64,000 nucleotides of DNA from Nematostella vectensis (Eukaryota > Cnidaria > Anthozoa > Actiniaria > Edwardsiidae): positions 6,089,001 through 6,153,000 of the forward strand of contig NC_064039.1 in assembly GCF_932526225.1 (NCBI RefSeq), in the 5' to 3' direction. This document shows, in pieces, positions 31,204 through 43,600 of this stretch. How positions within the stretch are numbered: the stretch's first letter is position 1; each line of letters starts with the position of its first letter. Below the pieces are notes generated by a model. It was not told the DNA's origin. It did not search any database and was given only the letters and a program-made list of their open reading frames with translations. A program made the position numbers and the translations under genes.

Positions 31204-33891
31204 GCAGTCTAAAATGCAGAATCAAATTGTGCTCATAGTAACAACCTTATTATTGCTATTGATCATTAGTGTAATTCTTTTCCTAATAATAATTGGGTAT
31301 TATATTCTTATATACACTAAAATCTAAGAACATCGTTAAAAACATATTCAGCCTTAAAATGTCCCAAAAATAGGATCGACCCAGCCTCAACTGAAAATTA
31401 GACGTTCTTATAAAAAAAAGAGTGTATCGCAAGAAACCTCTAGTTTTTTATTAAGGTTAGACATTCGCACGCAATGCTATTTTCCATAACTGTAAAGCTG
31501 ATTTACTTTGCCTAGTGGTGCTACCAGGCGTATGATATGACTTAGTTGCTCTTGATAAAGCACTGTGTGTGGTTAAACTACTTCAAAATCGTACGTACGG
31601 GTTCGAATTGCTTGCAGAAATGGGACGTTTTGGCGCACATAGGGCGCCATGTAGATTCTTGTCAGATTATTGCACACTTCTCGATGTATTTGTTTGTTTA
31701 AATAACCCAACAAAGCTCAATCAAGTCAAGTGATTTGTTTGTTTTTCTTGTTTCTAGCCCTAACGGTTCGATTCCTCACGCGAAGATTCATCGGCGAATA
31801 TGATAACACTTTAGGTGAGTTATCCGATTTATAACGTAAGATAACGTGATGCTGGGATATGGCTCCGAACATTCTTACACGTTTTAGCTGTAGAAACGTC
31901 TCCATTAAGCGTGTTAGCGTCGGTGCGGCTAGGCTATAGTATTCAGTAAGCGATTAAAGGAAGATTATTAAAATTTCATCTAGAAAAACGAAAGGAAGTT
32001 TGTCTTGAGACACATTTTGCCACATTAGGATTGCGATCATGACTACCCTCTGTTGCTTTTATCTGAAGCATAAAAGACTACAACCTATCACGGAGTCATC
32101 ATGACACATCGTCAAATGAAAATACCTATTGATCTTTAATGTTGAACTGTAAAAAAATAGACGTTTGTAATTATCAAATAATCAATGATTTTATAACGTT
32201 TACATGATGGTTTTGGGACTTTTTTTCCATTAAGAAACTTTATCCCATTAGCCTTGCTAAGTCTTTATAAACGCTACAAAAATTCGTTTGAGATAAAATC
32301 AGATTCTCTCGATGCTTAGAATTTGTACTCAAAAGACGTCGCGAAGGTATAAAACGCTGTAATAAAAATGAAAGAATGTTTAGCAAAACAGTGTTAAATC
32401 CTTTTCATTTCATCCAAGTGTGATAAAAGGAAACCAATTTCCCTTGACATGAATCATAATGCGGCAGTTCTAGCTGGTCCACTGATCCCAAGGAATACCA
32501 GGCGCCCGTTTCTCGAAACTCCCTAGAACTTCTCGGGCCCGTAAAGTTGCCCGAAAAGTCACTCGAGAAGTTTACGGGCCCGAGAAGTTCTCGGGAGTTT
32601 CGAGAAACTGGCGCCAGGAGTATTATCTAATATAAAGACGTTAGACGTAATGTATTTTGGCCGTATGGGTTTGCTGGAGACTAGGTACTCTCGAGGCAAT
32701 GACGTCATCAAACCTACCCCACCCACCACACTCTAGCCTACTAGTAGGCGTTTGTTGGCGTTTCCGCGACGAAAACCCCGCTTTCCCGTGTTTTGGGCGC
32801 CATCTTGGATTTATGGCCGAGCGCGAGCTGGATGCGAGAGCAAAAGGCAAAAGCTGGATGAGGGGATAAATCCAAGATGGCGCCCAAAACACGGGGAAAG
32901 CGGGGTTTTCGTCGCGGAAACACCAACAAACGCCTACTAGTAGGCTAACCACACTCCCCTCGGCTGCCTGTTTTCGCGTCTGTGTTCCCACCCCTCCCCC
33001 CTCCCCCAGCAAATCCTGGCTGCGCCCAGCTTTTTTGTTATCCAGACTCAGAGTTTGAGCTTATACGTATCTATTCATTCCTCTCTCTCTCTTTTCAGAG
33101 GCTACCTATAGACATCATTTGATTGTTGATGGGCAGTTTATCTCACTTGACATCATGGATACGGCTGGAAAGGTGAAAAACGCATTATTTCACATGATCT
33201 CTGGCAATCCGTGAGCCATTGTTGTTGGCGTGTAGTAAAGGGTGGGAAGAGGGGGCTCATTAAACAACGCGTCTATCTTTTGTTCGAGAAAACACCCGCG
33301 TGTTCGATGTTTGCCGAGCCGCAACGTTTTATTGAAGAATTCGGTCGAGAAAATATCCACATATTTTACGTTAACTACGCTTCATTCGTTTTTTTTTCAC
33401 AGAATTCGGTAGAGAAAATGTCCACATGTTTGACGTTTGCGGAGCTCTTTTTCATCGTATATTCGGTCACGGATCGAACATCATTCGACGAAGCTCGTCT
33501 GCTCGTGAAATACATCCAGAACGACAAGACGGCGCAGACGGCAGCCCCGACCATGATTATCGTGGCCAACAAATGCGACTTGACACACCTTCGCCAGGTG
33601 GAGGAGATCGAAGGGCAGATGCTGGCACGGAGCATGGAGGGACTATTCTTCCCTGTGTCGGTATCAGAGGGGTATAGCGAAATACAAGAGATTTTGGAGG
33701 AATCATTAAGACAATGCATGAATAGAGAGAGGAACAAAGGCTCCCGGATGTCAAGGGTTAAGGAGGGACTTAGAGGGACCGCGAAATCGCTACGGAGGAA
33801 ATCCACAGGCGATGCTATGATGGACCCAAGACCAAGCACACTAGGCCAAAGCACCTCCAGACCTTCGAGTTACTTGTCAATAGCAGAATAG
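29780..33891 (+). CDS. Ras-like small GTPase A (RERG/RASL-like)
   Basis: Four exons, 236 residues: 29780-29870, 31758-31814, 33099-33172, 33403-33891; intron phases 1, 1, 0. The fold resembles RERG/RASL11/RASL12: P-loop GKDGVGKS (23-30), switch I EYDNTLEATYRH with the Thr35-equivalent Thr48, DIMDTAGK, base-binding NKCD, and a SVSEG box. The Ras Gly12 position is Asp25 and the Gln61 position is Lys74, both unusual for a hydrolysing GTPase. Switch II (NSVEKMSTCLTFAEL) is diverged. There is no C-terminal CAAX box; the basic ends (MRRRRS, LRRKS) could contact membranes or be phosphorylated. Partners are unknown. First of three tandem paralogues with identical exon 2 and exon 3 lengths. Confidence 0.88.
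30995..31425. mobile_element. Inverted-repeat element containing a TTG/CTG microsatellite
   Basis: Ends ACACTCTTTTTTTTATAAGA and its complement face each other; GAACGTC continues the match inside. No target duplication is evident. The core holds a TTG/CTG trinucleotide array at about 31100-31205. It lies in intron 1 of GTPase A. Confidence 0.65.
31100..31205. repeat. TTG/CTG trinucleotide microsatellite
   Basis: About 35 units of TTG interspersed with CTG. It gives poly-Cys, poly-Leu and poly-Gln frames that are not genes. Confidence 0.97.
32492..32621. repeat. Fold-back repeat with GGGCCCGT arms
   Basis: Arms of about 45-50 bp, with matching stretches such as AGAACTTCTCGGGCCCGTAAA and its complement, are separated by about 24 bp. 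They could fold into one long hairpin. It lies in intron 2 of GTPase A and resembles a palindromic MITE. Confidence 0.85.
32735..32946. repeat. Fold-back repeat with near-perfect 80-bp arms
   Basis: Left arm 32735-32813 and right arm 32867-32946 are reverse complements with only a few mismatches, starting AGCCTACTAGTAGGCG. The loop is about 53 bp. It lies about 115 bp from the fold-back at 32492-32621 and just before exon 3 of GTPase A. Confidence 0.92.
33283..33440 (+). repeat. Two degenerate copies of the exon 4 start within intron 3 of GTPase A
   Basis: The first ~37 bp of exon 4 (33403-33440, with GAGAAAATGTCCACATG) recur at 33283-33319 and 33337-33375 with several substitutions, a period of about 60 bp. 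The first copy is in the exon 4 frame and no stop separates it from exon 4, so an upstream acceptor would extend the protein. Confidence 0.75.
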
Positions 33892-34439
33892 CAAGGTGGC
33901 GTCGCGCCGAAAATGCTAGTATCAAAGTGGGAATGTCCGCGCGCGCAATATGTGGTACTGGACCATTAATAAGTTCCATCGACTTTAAAAAAAAAAGTCA
34001 TTGTTGTGCCATCTCCCACAATCTTTGTCTTTTTTAGAAAATATTTTCAGGTCGGGTTTGATTGTTTGGTTTGGTTGGTTGCGCGCTATTCCCAAACGAG
34101 ACAAGGATTTTAGATTCTGGGATATGGCCAATTTTGAATCTAGCGCGATAAATTACCCGATAATTCGTCTAGCGTGAACATTTCTACAGTATTATAAATT
34201 TAAAAAATGGGTGAACCAATATTACCTCTATAATTGTTACTAGGTACTTTTGTTGACATTTATGATTAAAAGAATTAAAAGAAGACAGGGGGCATGACAA
34301 CGGGGAGGTTTTTTTTTCAGACAAGCTTACACGTCTTCATACAATGATTGCATTTCTCAATTTATACAACCTTTTTTTCGGAAGCCTTCATTTTTGTGAA
34401 CATCAATCATTCTAGGGACTACAGTAACAGAGTTCCGGT

Positions 34440-34552
34440 GATGATGATAATGATGATGATGATGGTGATGGTGATGATGATGATGGTGGTGATGATAATT
34501 ATGGTGGTGGATGTGGTGATGGTGATGGTGATGATGATGGTGATGATGATAC
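34440..34552. repeat. GATG/GGTGAT microsatellite
   Basis: Runs of ATGATG and GGTGATG units. They create poly-Met and poly-His frames that are not genes. Confidence 0.95.
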
Positions 34553-34807
34553 ATATCAAGAAAATTTAGCCAAAAATTGTCGTTTTTTCCAGACTCGGTC
34601 ACTGACATATAAGAAAACTAATGTATTCCTTATTTGGAAAACCTGCATGATTTTTATCACTTTTAAGGCTGCCGCCGTACCGCAGGTGCTTCGCAAAATT
34701 TATGAATTGTATTCAGAAGAGAAAAACAGTGACTGTGACCATCTTTAGTCAATAGAGAAAGCCTCTGAAAATTAACGAAAATTCCCCGGTACCAGCCCCT
34801 AAAACGA

Positions 34808-35610
34808 CAACGGTTTCTTCATATGATGATGGTGATCATGGTGGTGATGATGATGATGGTTGTGGAGGAAGTGGTGATGTGTTAAGGTTGATAATGATGT
34901 CATGACGACGATAATGATGACTGCGGCGATTACGGTGATGTTTTTGTTTTTATGGTTTTGCTTTATTGATAATTATGTGGTTGTTGTATGTAAGTTGTGT
35001 ATTAGTACTGCTACTAGTTCTGTAATCAAAGAAAGGAAAAGATCTTACCCCGTGTCTGATGCATCAGACTATCTGTTATTAGTATATACTTCAGGCCTGT
35101 ACCCAGGATTTTTCTTGGGGGGGGGGGGGGGGGGAGGGGCTGCGAAATCCGAAAAAGTGGACCTAATTTTTCTGGGGGGGGAGGTAGTAAGTTTTCTGAT
35201 ATAAATCAACGGTTTCTTCATATGATGATGGTGATCATGGTGGTGATGATGATGATGGTTGTGGAGGAAGTGGTGATGTGTTAAGGTTGATAATGATGTC
35301 ATGACGACGATAATGATGACTGCGGCGATTACGGTGATGTTTTTGTTTTTATGGTTTTGCTTTATTGATAATTATGTGGTTGTTGTATGTAAGTTGTGTA
35401 TTAGTACTGCTACTAGTTCTGTAATCAAAGAAAGGAAAAGATCTTACCCCGTGTCTGATGCATCAGACTATCTGTTATTAGTATATACTTCAGGCCTGTA
35501 CCCAGGATTTTTCTTGGGGGGGGGGGGGGGGGGGGGGAGGGGCTGCGAAATCCGAAAAAGTGGACCTAATTTTTCTGGGGGGGGAGGTAGTAAGTTTTCT
35601 GATATAAATC
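34808..35610. repeat. Near-identical tandem duplication, period 399 bp
   Basis: Copy 1 (34808-35206) and copy 2 (35207-35610) start CAACGGTTTCTTCATATGAT and are almost identical; the main difference is the length of an internal poly-G tract. Each includes GATG repeats and a fragment starting GGCCTGTACCCAGGATTTTT that recalls the element at 61076-61274. Confidence 0.95.
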
Positions 35611-35803
35611 TGACCACCCCGGAAGAACAAAAAAGATTTTTATGCCTTTACAGTACCTCAAAAGGACGTTTATTGTGGGATTTGGCTACACAAGAGTCTG
35701 ACTTATGGATTGATGACATACCAGAGTGATCTAGCTTATGTTATATTTTTGTCTACAAATGGCACGTCTATTGAGAACCGTCTATTGGCCGTTGTTTATG
35801 TGT

Positions 35804-35816
<13 letters not shown>

Positions 35817-35834
<18 letters not shown>

Positions 35835-35842
35835 GCGGGGGG
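35817..35842 (+). repeat. TG then poly-G microsatellite
   Basis: A TGTGTG run passes directly into G runs with one C interruption. Confidence 0.9.
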
Positions 35843-37104
35843 ATGCGTTCGTGGATTATACCTGTGAATACACTTCGCCTTCGGCGAAAAATTGTTAATT
35901 ATCTGCGCTATCGCCCTAGGATAAAGCACCGCGGGATTCCATCTCATCATGGCACAAACAAGCATTTTTATGCATAGACGCATGGCTAGTCCGGTTAATC
36001 AGTTGCGCTGCCTCAATAGGTTTAATTTGCATCCTTGTTTAACAGAGTGATTAGCCAATTAACGGCAAGGCAAACCACAGAAAAGGACAATTTATGACTT
36101 ATCCACTTACAATTATAGCAAACAGTAGCGGACAAGAAAAAGTATGTAATCCCTAAACCAAACAAGGAAAGTATGAGTCGCGCCAGAGCAAGATCGCACC
36201 TTCCTATTTAACCTGCCAAAAGGGTAAATAGTTATTTATTTCTGATTCATTCAAAGTATTTTACCGCAACAGTTTTGAAGGTACATTACTTTTATACAAG
36301 AGATAGATTGGAATTTATCTATGGGTTTATTCCAAATATGTCACTGTCCTTTAACATGGGTGAAGAAAACACTGCAAAAACTGATATGCAGGGAAACGCA
36401 ATTGCAGCCAGCATTCACAGACAATTTTAGAATGTTCGATATTTGCAAAATATGTCATTAATCATCATATGGGAATAGCTCGATAGGAAATAAGCACGCT
36501 GGAGTAATAATAAGGACATCCAAGGCTCATTTACTAGCGAAGAAACAGAGACGGTAAAAGAAACTCAAGCGGGGAAGGAAGGGAAGACTGGAAGCAACAA
36601 AACTGTTTTCTTTTCTTCATTCTCTGTTCTCTTAAATTCGTGTAACACGCACTGCGTATCCTCTTTCCTCCTTGTCTTTTTATCCTTCGCTAGTGAGAAG
36701 CCATAGCATCTTAAGACGAAAACATCCCATGGCAACAAGGCCATTTGGTGACCCAAAATCGCTTTAGAGAAAAATGAATCGAAGTTTTTTTACTGCTTTC
36801 ATCATACTTATGCATCATATTTATAATTCCGAAAATAGCTAAAAAGAAAACCAAATGCTAGACCTGATTTCCTTGCCAATTCTAGCTTTTGTTACCAAAC
36901 GTTTTTGCATTTTAAGCATCGATACTAGCACACAAAGTGGCTACTTTAAGACCTAAAGGATTATTTGCCTTTTGTTATTAAGTTGTGCGAAATGAGGTAT
37001 AGAATAATGCACTTAATATCTGTTTAACAGCATTGTGATAAACCCATTTAGACCAATTACACGTTGCGTTTTTGTTATCCTCGTTATAACATACTGAAGA
37101 TTAT

Positions 37105-37294
37105 AGCCAAATTCGTTGTTGCGCGACCTTAAAATCCAAAATTCCTTTCTTCTTTTGGGGGTAGCGCGTAGTCAATCAAACCAAACAATCAAAACCAGAC
37201 AAACCGCCCCCAAAGCTTGTGTCTGACTACGCGTTACTCCCAAACGAGGCATGGTTTCTGGATTCGCCGAGGTCGCGCAACAACGAATTTGGCT
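37105..37294. mobile_element. 190-bp element with 24-bp perfect inverted ends
   Basis: The first and last 24 bp are exact reverse complements starting AGCCAAATTCGTTG. The inner parts are also partly inverted (GGGGGTAGCGCGTAGT against ACTACGCGTTACTCCC). A relative of the right half lies near 34080-34140. Non-coding, MITE-like. Confidence 0.75.
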
Positions 37295-38326
37295 GTAATG
37301 ATTTGTTACAAACACGATTTTAACTTTAATGCTATTTACCCTGCAAATCAGTCACAGCGGGAGGAAACGCATGAGAATCGAACCATGCTTTTTATGGATG
37401 TATAAACTAGCATGATCCGTGACACCCTTGCGTGACATGATCTTGGAACAGCTGCAATAGCTCTCTTAGTTATTATTTTTTTGTTATTTTACCAGTGAAA
37501 TACCATGCTTAGTTTTCCAGCGTTTTTGTTCTGTTTTCACGAGCATGGTGAAATGGCAGAGTCATTGAAGAATTACAGGTGTGAAATGGTGGCTGTATTG
37601 TGTGACAGCTTTATGGGGTTGCAGTCTTAAAGGACGACGATCAGCCGCAGCTTTGTTATTGTATACATTAAAAACAATCCACAGTATATTTCCAAGAAAA
37701 CTTCAAAACAACTAACTATTCTTCGATAAAATTCGATTAAATAAATTGATATCTGATAGAGAGTATCTTAATTACTTGCTTGATTTGCCCAATGTTGTGT
37801 TGTCGTAATGAATGTGACTCCGTAGAACGCGGGAGGCTAAATGGCAGAGGAAATAGTTGACCTAACCGTATCTTATCAGTGGTTGAACCTGTTGAATAAA
37901 AACTGGTTGGGTTTGATTCCATTTCAGATCCAACATGACTCAACAAGTTAAACCTAGTGGCCAGGTCGACTTAAAAAAGATGGATAGAAAACGAGGGAAT
38001 GGAGGTTAGAAATGGCTTGTATGAGTATGCTTTGAGGTTTATTCCACAAGGCCACTAGAAGAACGGTCACTTCGAAATTAATTTAAAAAAAGGAAAAAAA
38101 TTAAATTTAAAGTAAAATAAAATGAAACCAGACAAAACAATTAAAAATATGTGGAAACATTTATGTTGAGCGTTTGGGGGTGCGAGACATAGAGGTAGGG
38201 GACAAATATACAAAGAGACGCGCAGTGACCTGTATAGGTATTTGACCGTACCGATTGGCTTGTGGTTAGTTTGCCGTGTGATACAAGTGTTGGTGGTTTA
38301 TTTTCAGTTTATCTTACTTTTCAGGG

Positions 38327-40612
38327 ATGAAAACCCGTCGTAAGCTTGGAATATCGTCCCCGTTATGTGCGCGTAATGTGCGAGTAGTGTTAATGGGTCA
38401 GGATGGAGTCGGCAAATCAGGTACAGAGTAAGAATTTTCATCAAACTTAGAAAAAGTGCACCTTTAGCTGCAACACTCCTACGAAAATTCCAGGCCAAAT
38501 TGTAATAAGCTGTTGGGTAACGTGGGAAACTCCGGAACGAAATAAACTGTGCATTTATCTGACTGTCCGGTTACGGAAGTAATCAATGTGTTCACTTTTT
38601 AAAGAGATTGGGAATCAGGGTAAAGTTTAGAAAAATGGCGAAATGATAAGGTTGGTTTTATTAAATAATTTTTTGTTGTATCAGATGTTTCTTCACTTTC
38701 AGAGAACCATAAATACGATTTGGGGTGAGGTGGGCTGATTCGGCGCTTATTTCAAAATAAAAATACAGGAAGTTCCTGTTTTTAAGAGCAAGATCTTTTA
38801 CCCACTCCCCCCCCAAACTTTCGCCCCCTCACTTATGGGACCACTCCGCCGCCCTTGTTACAAGGTCAACAATTACAAACTAGAACCAAAGTTAGTAGCT
38901 AGAATACACCTTAAAATTGTTCCACTATTTGATTTTCTTAAGTATTATTATCAGAGAAGTATTATTATCATTATCGGAGAGGAGGGTTTGGGCGCTTGAA
39001 TTGCTTATCAGAGAAGGGGCGCTTCCTAATACTGTTAAACAAGCGTTCGGGTATGAATTAAACTGATGAAGTCTTTTTTTCAAAGATAATTTGGGTTTCA
39101 GGATTCCTGTGGGTCCTGAGCTGCACGTATAAGGCTGATTTAGACAGCAGGATTTAGTCGTATGCGACCCCTCGACAACTCAAGTCTCAAGTAGTAAATC
39201 AACCTACGATTCCGTTAGGTTGACTACGTAAGTCGTAGTGTGTAATTCAGGGCTAAGACATGTCGTAGGCAGATCGCGTACAAGAGGCCGAAAGCTCATT
39301 AGTAGAGAAGGAGACGTCTGACCTCACTTTCTCTTTCAGCTCTCACCGTGCGTCTTCTGACGAGAAGGTATATCGGAGAGTACGATAGAACGCTTGGTAA
39401 GTTATACAAGTCACTAAAAAAAAAAAAAAATACTGGGAAAAGAAAGAGCAGTTGCTCCGTGGGTAGGACTGTTACCAAAAGGCACGTGGTGGACATAGCT
39501 CCATCAGGAAGTCAGCGCAAAATTCTAGGAGTAGGGAATCTTTAAAGGACGCTAAAATCAAGAGAGTAGAATACCAGCCATCTTGGTGATGCAATTTGTT
39601 GATCGAATGGAAATGCGCCCTGTTTTCTATCTCTGTTCACTGAGCTCTTTACACACAACTCTGCCCCACGCAGCTTAAAATACTATAATGCCCAGGCTGT
39701 TTATTGACATTCTTTTTTATTGTTTAGAGGCGACCTACAGACATCACCTAGCAACAGATCAGGGATATGTATCGCTTGACGTCATGGACACAGCAGGCTT
39801 GGTGAGTCCCAAATGAACATCCTGTAGTGTCGACTGTGATTTATGATCATGTTATGCATGACCTACCATGACATTATCCTCAGCCTCAGCTTGTCAGTGG
39901 ACTGGACTATTATTAGGTGTGGTATATGGAGAGAAAGGGCCGTGGCAATGCGTGTGGTAGGAGGGGGGGGGGGGGGTGATGACGAAGAGTGGGTGTAGGG
40001 GTACAACGACACAAAGACCAAAGAAGTATATATAGAATATGAAGAATGCAGTATAGAAACGAGCTGCCTTTTGACACGGTCGCCATAGCTTCACATCAAG
40101 ATGTCCGTTTCCAACCTGTTTCTTTGAAGCTAAGAGTGAACAATCTGATTTCTCAGAATACAAGAGAAAAGCTGGACTTCTGCTTGGCATTCGGCGAAAT
40201 CTACATTGTTCTTTACTCAATCATCGATAAGACGAGTTTCTACGAGGCATCGGGCATCGCTCGGTTCATCTGCGAACACAAGCATATAGACTCCTCTAGC
40301 CTCGTGCTTCTTGGCACGAAACAGGACTTGGAACACTTACGAGATGTACCCGAACCCGAAGCGAGATCGATCGCTGATGAGCTCAACTGTAGCTTCTACG
40401 AGATCTCGATATCAGAGGGGTTTGAAGATACACTGGGGATGTTTCACGTTGTGATGAGGAACTTTTTGAACAATCACCCAATGATGGAGCCAATGTCTCC
40501 TATGATTCTAACGTCGCCAACTCAGAAGAACATGAAGTCTCCGTCTTCCTGGTCTAAGGTTAAGGGGTTGGGGGCGATGCCTTTTAGGAAAAAATCAGTG
40601 CAAGCTAATTAG
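38327..40612 (+). CDS. Ras-like small GTPase B (RERG/RASL-like)
   Basis: Four exons, 226 residues: 38327-38420, 39340-39396, 39728-39801, 40157-40612; intron phases 1, 1, 0 and the 57-bp and 74-bp middle exons match its neighbours. P-loop GQDGVGKS has Asp26 at the Ras Gly12 position. DVMDTAGL puts Leu75 at the Gln61 position. Switch I (EYDRTLEATYRHH) keeps the key Thr. The base-binding motif is TKQD, not NKxD, and the third guanine-contact loop is SISEG. The ends are basic (MKTRRK, FRKKSVQAN) and there is no CAAX box. Exon 4 begins NTREKLDFCLAFGEI, parallel to GTPase A. Function and partners are not known from sequence. Confidence 0.88.
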
Positions 40613-43600
40613 AGAAACAGTCTTGTTGGTGTATACGAGGAGATTAGTTAACACCCGAGTTACAGATTTGGGTATTAATTAGAAAGCATGCCCTAGGCAC
40701 GGGATACTACGAGTAGAAAATATCGAAAGACCGAACTAGATGCGTGTTCTATTGAACGACGATTACCTACCGTCGTCCTTCACGTCGTCGTAAATATCAA
40801 AGATACTTAGTATAAAGTGCGCATACACACAAGAACTTTTGCATTTTACCAGACCACAATCCGTGCGCAAATACACCAAGAATTTCCACGTAAACTTGCA
40901 GGAATTCATGTTTACTACTATTTTGCTGGCAGCCATCTTGGATATGAAGCCTAGTCCCTAACGTTTTAGAATATCACAGGTCTCCCGCGCGCTCGCCCCA
41001 TGCTCTTTTAGACCATTAAACACGAGGTTCCGCTATAAAAGGGAAAGCTCCTCCCATCCCTGGGCTCAAGAACAATCAGTTATCAATCAGTCATCAATGC
41101 GTCAACATGTCGGGACAATTGCTCTGGGCGCTAAATTCAAACTTCATATTCTAAACCAAATTAAGTATCATTCCTAGACTTGTTCAGCTAAAATGTTCCA
41201 ATTTATAGTAATGCTATGCCAAGCTTTGCATGCTCTAAAAGACGAGCATTTTCATCACAGCGCGAGAATAATTTATGCGGATTGACAGCGCAAAATTTAA
41301 AATTTTGCCCAAAAACGTGGACAGCAAATCACTAACTTATCTCTTAACACAACCGTCTTGTTACCTGTGCAAAAATAGTTTTATTCTAACCGACTGAGGC
41401 TCAGAGATAAGCAATTTTACAAGAGGCTTTTAATTTGTGACCGCTAGCGTGGCAGTGTTCTGATTATAATTGCAATTTGAAGCCCGGGGGTGGGAGGAGC
41501 TTTCCCTTTTATAGCGGAACCTCGTGTTTAAGAAAAACGACAGCCATTGATTGATATGCAAAAACAGCAGGATACGGAAGTTGAATTTACAAACTTCGTC
41601 CCATTTATTTTCTCTTTTATGTGCTACTATATATTCAATAGTCTAATGCTACTCTCCAAATCTAGCCTGCATATAGGCCTGCATAGCAAGAGCAAGGAAG
41701 GACTGGGAAAAAGGGAGGGCGAAAGGGCCGCGAGTGCCTGGGGAGAAGGATACCTGTTTGGTCATTGCGCGCTACACATCACAACCACGTTAGACTGCGC
41801 TTCCTATACACAAATCCAGATCAGCTAATATTTTGTGCATCTTACAGAGCACCCTAGGATGGGAGCCTTGAGAATGCGTGCGATCTTGAATGCGTTACTC
41901 TGCGATTGCTATAAAAGTCCAGATCCCCCCCTCACTACTGGTTTACCATATTTGGTGATGCACCGTTACGGCGCATACTAGGATGTTATCCTCGAGAATG
42001 CAAGCGATCTCTTGTACGTGTTTTCCCCTCTGTTAGATCCACTGCACTATCTCGACTTTTCGAGTGTCAAGATCTTATATAGGACACATATAAGAGCGCC
42101 TAGTACATGATAGAAATCCCCTTGACCCGCGTGAGTATCAGCCTTCGTTAAGCTGGGAAGTGCGCGAGAATTTCCCAATGCAACAGATATTAAACTGAGT
42201 ATAGCTAAAAAAAAAACGACGCAATAAACAAATGAACGGGAATCAGAGATGTCTTATACGTTTTGTGATAACATATATCAGGGAATCTTAACGTTTAAGA
42301 AAGCATCGAAAAGGAGCAAAGTTCACCATCAAAAGACTGAAATGTTGCGATACAATAATGTGTTTACAAGGCCCAAGAGTGACGTCACTAAAAACTCCAA
42401 AAGAACCATCTTGTTTGGCCATTACGTAGAGCATGATCTAGCGTCTATGGTCGATGAAAAAAGTTCTCCTTTTTTAGACGATAAACTATTATAATTTCTG
42501 GGACAATACATCATATTACTTTAATCCCTTATTGTTCTAGCTTAAAACGCTTTTTTTTATTCGCCCCGTTTATACACTCACATTTTAGCCAAGATCACAT
42601 TGTATTATCACGAAAATATTTCAGTCAATAGAATTTACAATGACGTCTACATTTTAATACTAGTGCGACCTCATTCTTTTCGAACTCACATGTTTGACGT
42701 GGATCTAGATGAACTGTGATATTAAACCTCTTGCTCTTAAAAAGAAAATGATTTAGTTGACGTTCAAACGTTTAAGAAGTATGTGATGCTATGTTATATT
42801 TGTTATATACTGAATAATTTTTTTCATCTGTCGATGTGAGCGTCGAGATCTGTTATTCATAAAAAGGGCAATTGGACCCTCCTGCCAAAAAAAAAAATGT
42901 TCAAATGAGACCGTTCATAACCCTTGATAAATCAACTGTTTTGATACATACACATGGCGGGGAATGGAAGACACCTCAGGCCAAAGCACATAGCACTTTA
43001 TCGTCATTATAGCTAGCAAATGAATCAGGAACTATTATTTAAGTGAAACCCTGTCATCATAATCACCTTTTTCTTATAAAAACGATTTTCAACAAGATTG
43101 ACGGCACTTGGGGCCAGTTCACTCTTAAAAATTATGATAATCACCAACATCTGAAACAAGAAATGTATATTGTAGAGATATATCGTGCCGACAGCTCACT
43201 AGGTAATGGCTTTTTAAACGGGGGTCGGTCAGTTGATAGACGTGGAAAGCTGATATGGTGAGAAGAATCATGGATAAGACAGAGGTATTCACCAGAACTT
43301 GATTCTGCTCCCATTTTCTCCTTTTTTAAAGCTATGTAACCCTAAAATATATATTTTAGTCTTAGTTTTTTATTTATAGGCGTTTTAAGTTTTCACAGTA
43401 TATAACCCCTTTTCTTTAAAATATACTGTGTTATTCATGTGATTTTATCGAAGTTAGAAATTGTGTGCTGATGGTGGTGCACTACATTTTCAGCCTTTAT
43501 TTTCATTTCGTTTTAAACTTGCGCGGTGCTTGTTTTATTTCACCTTTCCATCTCCAAATACAAGCGCTTCAACTCTTTGAGTACTCTTCCCTACCATAAA

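Larger units (their letters stand above)
33892..38326. other. Spacer between GTPases A and B
   Basis: No further gene recognised. It holds a GATG-rich microsatellite, a 399-bp tandem duplication, poly-G tracts and a short inverted-repeat element, listed separately. The acceptor TTTTCAG two bases before the GTPase B ATG means its leader exon lies somewhere in this spacer. Confidence 0.5.

Noticed and set aside
30960-31327. Poly-Cys, poly-Leu and poly-Gln frames
   Set aside because: Translation of the TTG/CTG microsatellite.
33211-33402. Long frame extending GTPase A exon 4 upstream as the normal exon
   Set aside because: A strong acceptor (TTTTTTTCACAG) at 33402 aligns exon 4 with the two paralogues; the upstream part is kept only as a possible alternative form.
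34348-35302. Poly-Met and poly-His frames
   Set aside because: GATG microsatellite and the 399-bp duplication; no conserved features.
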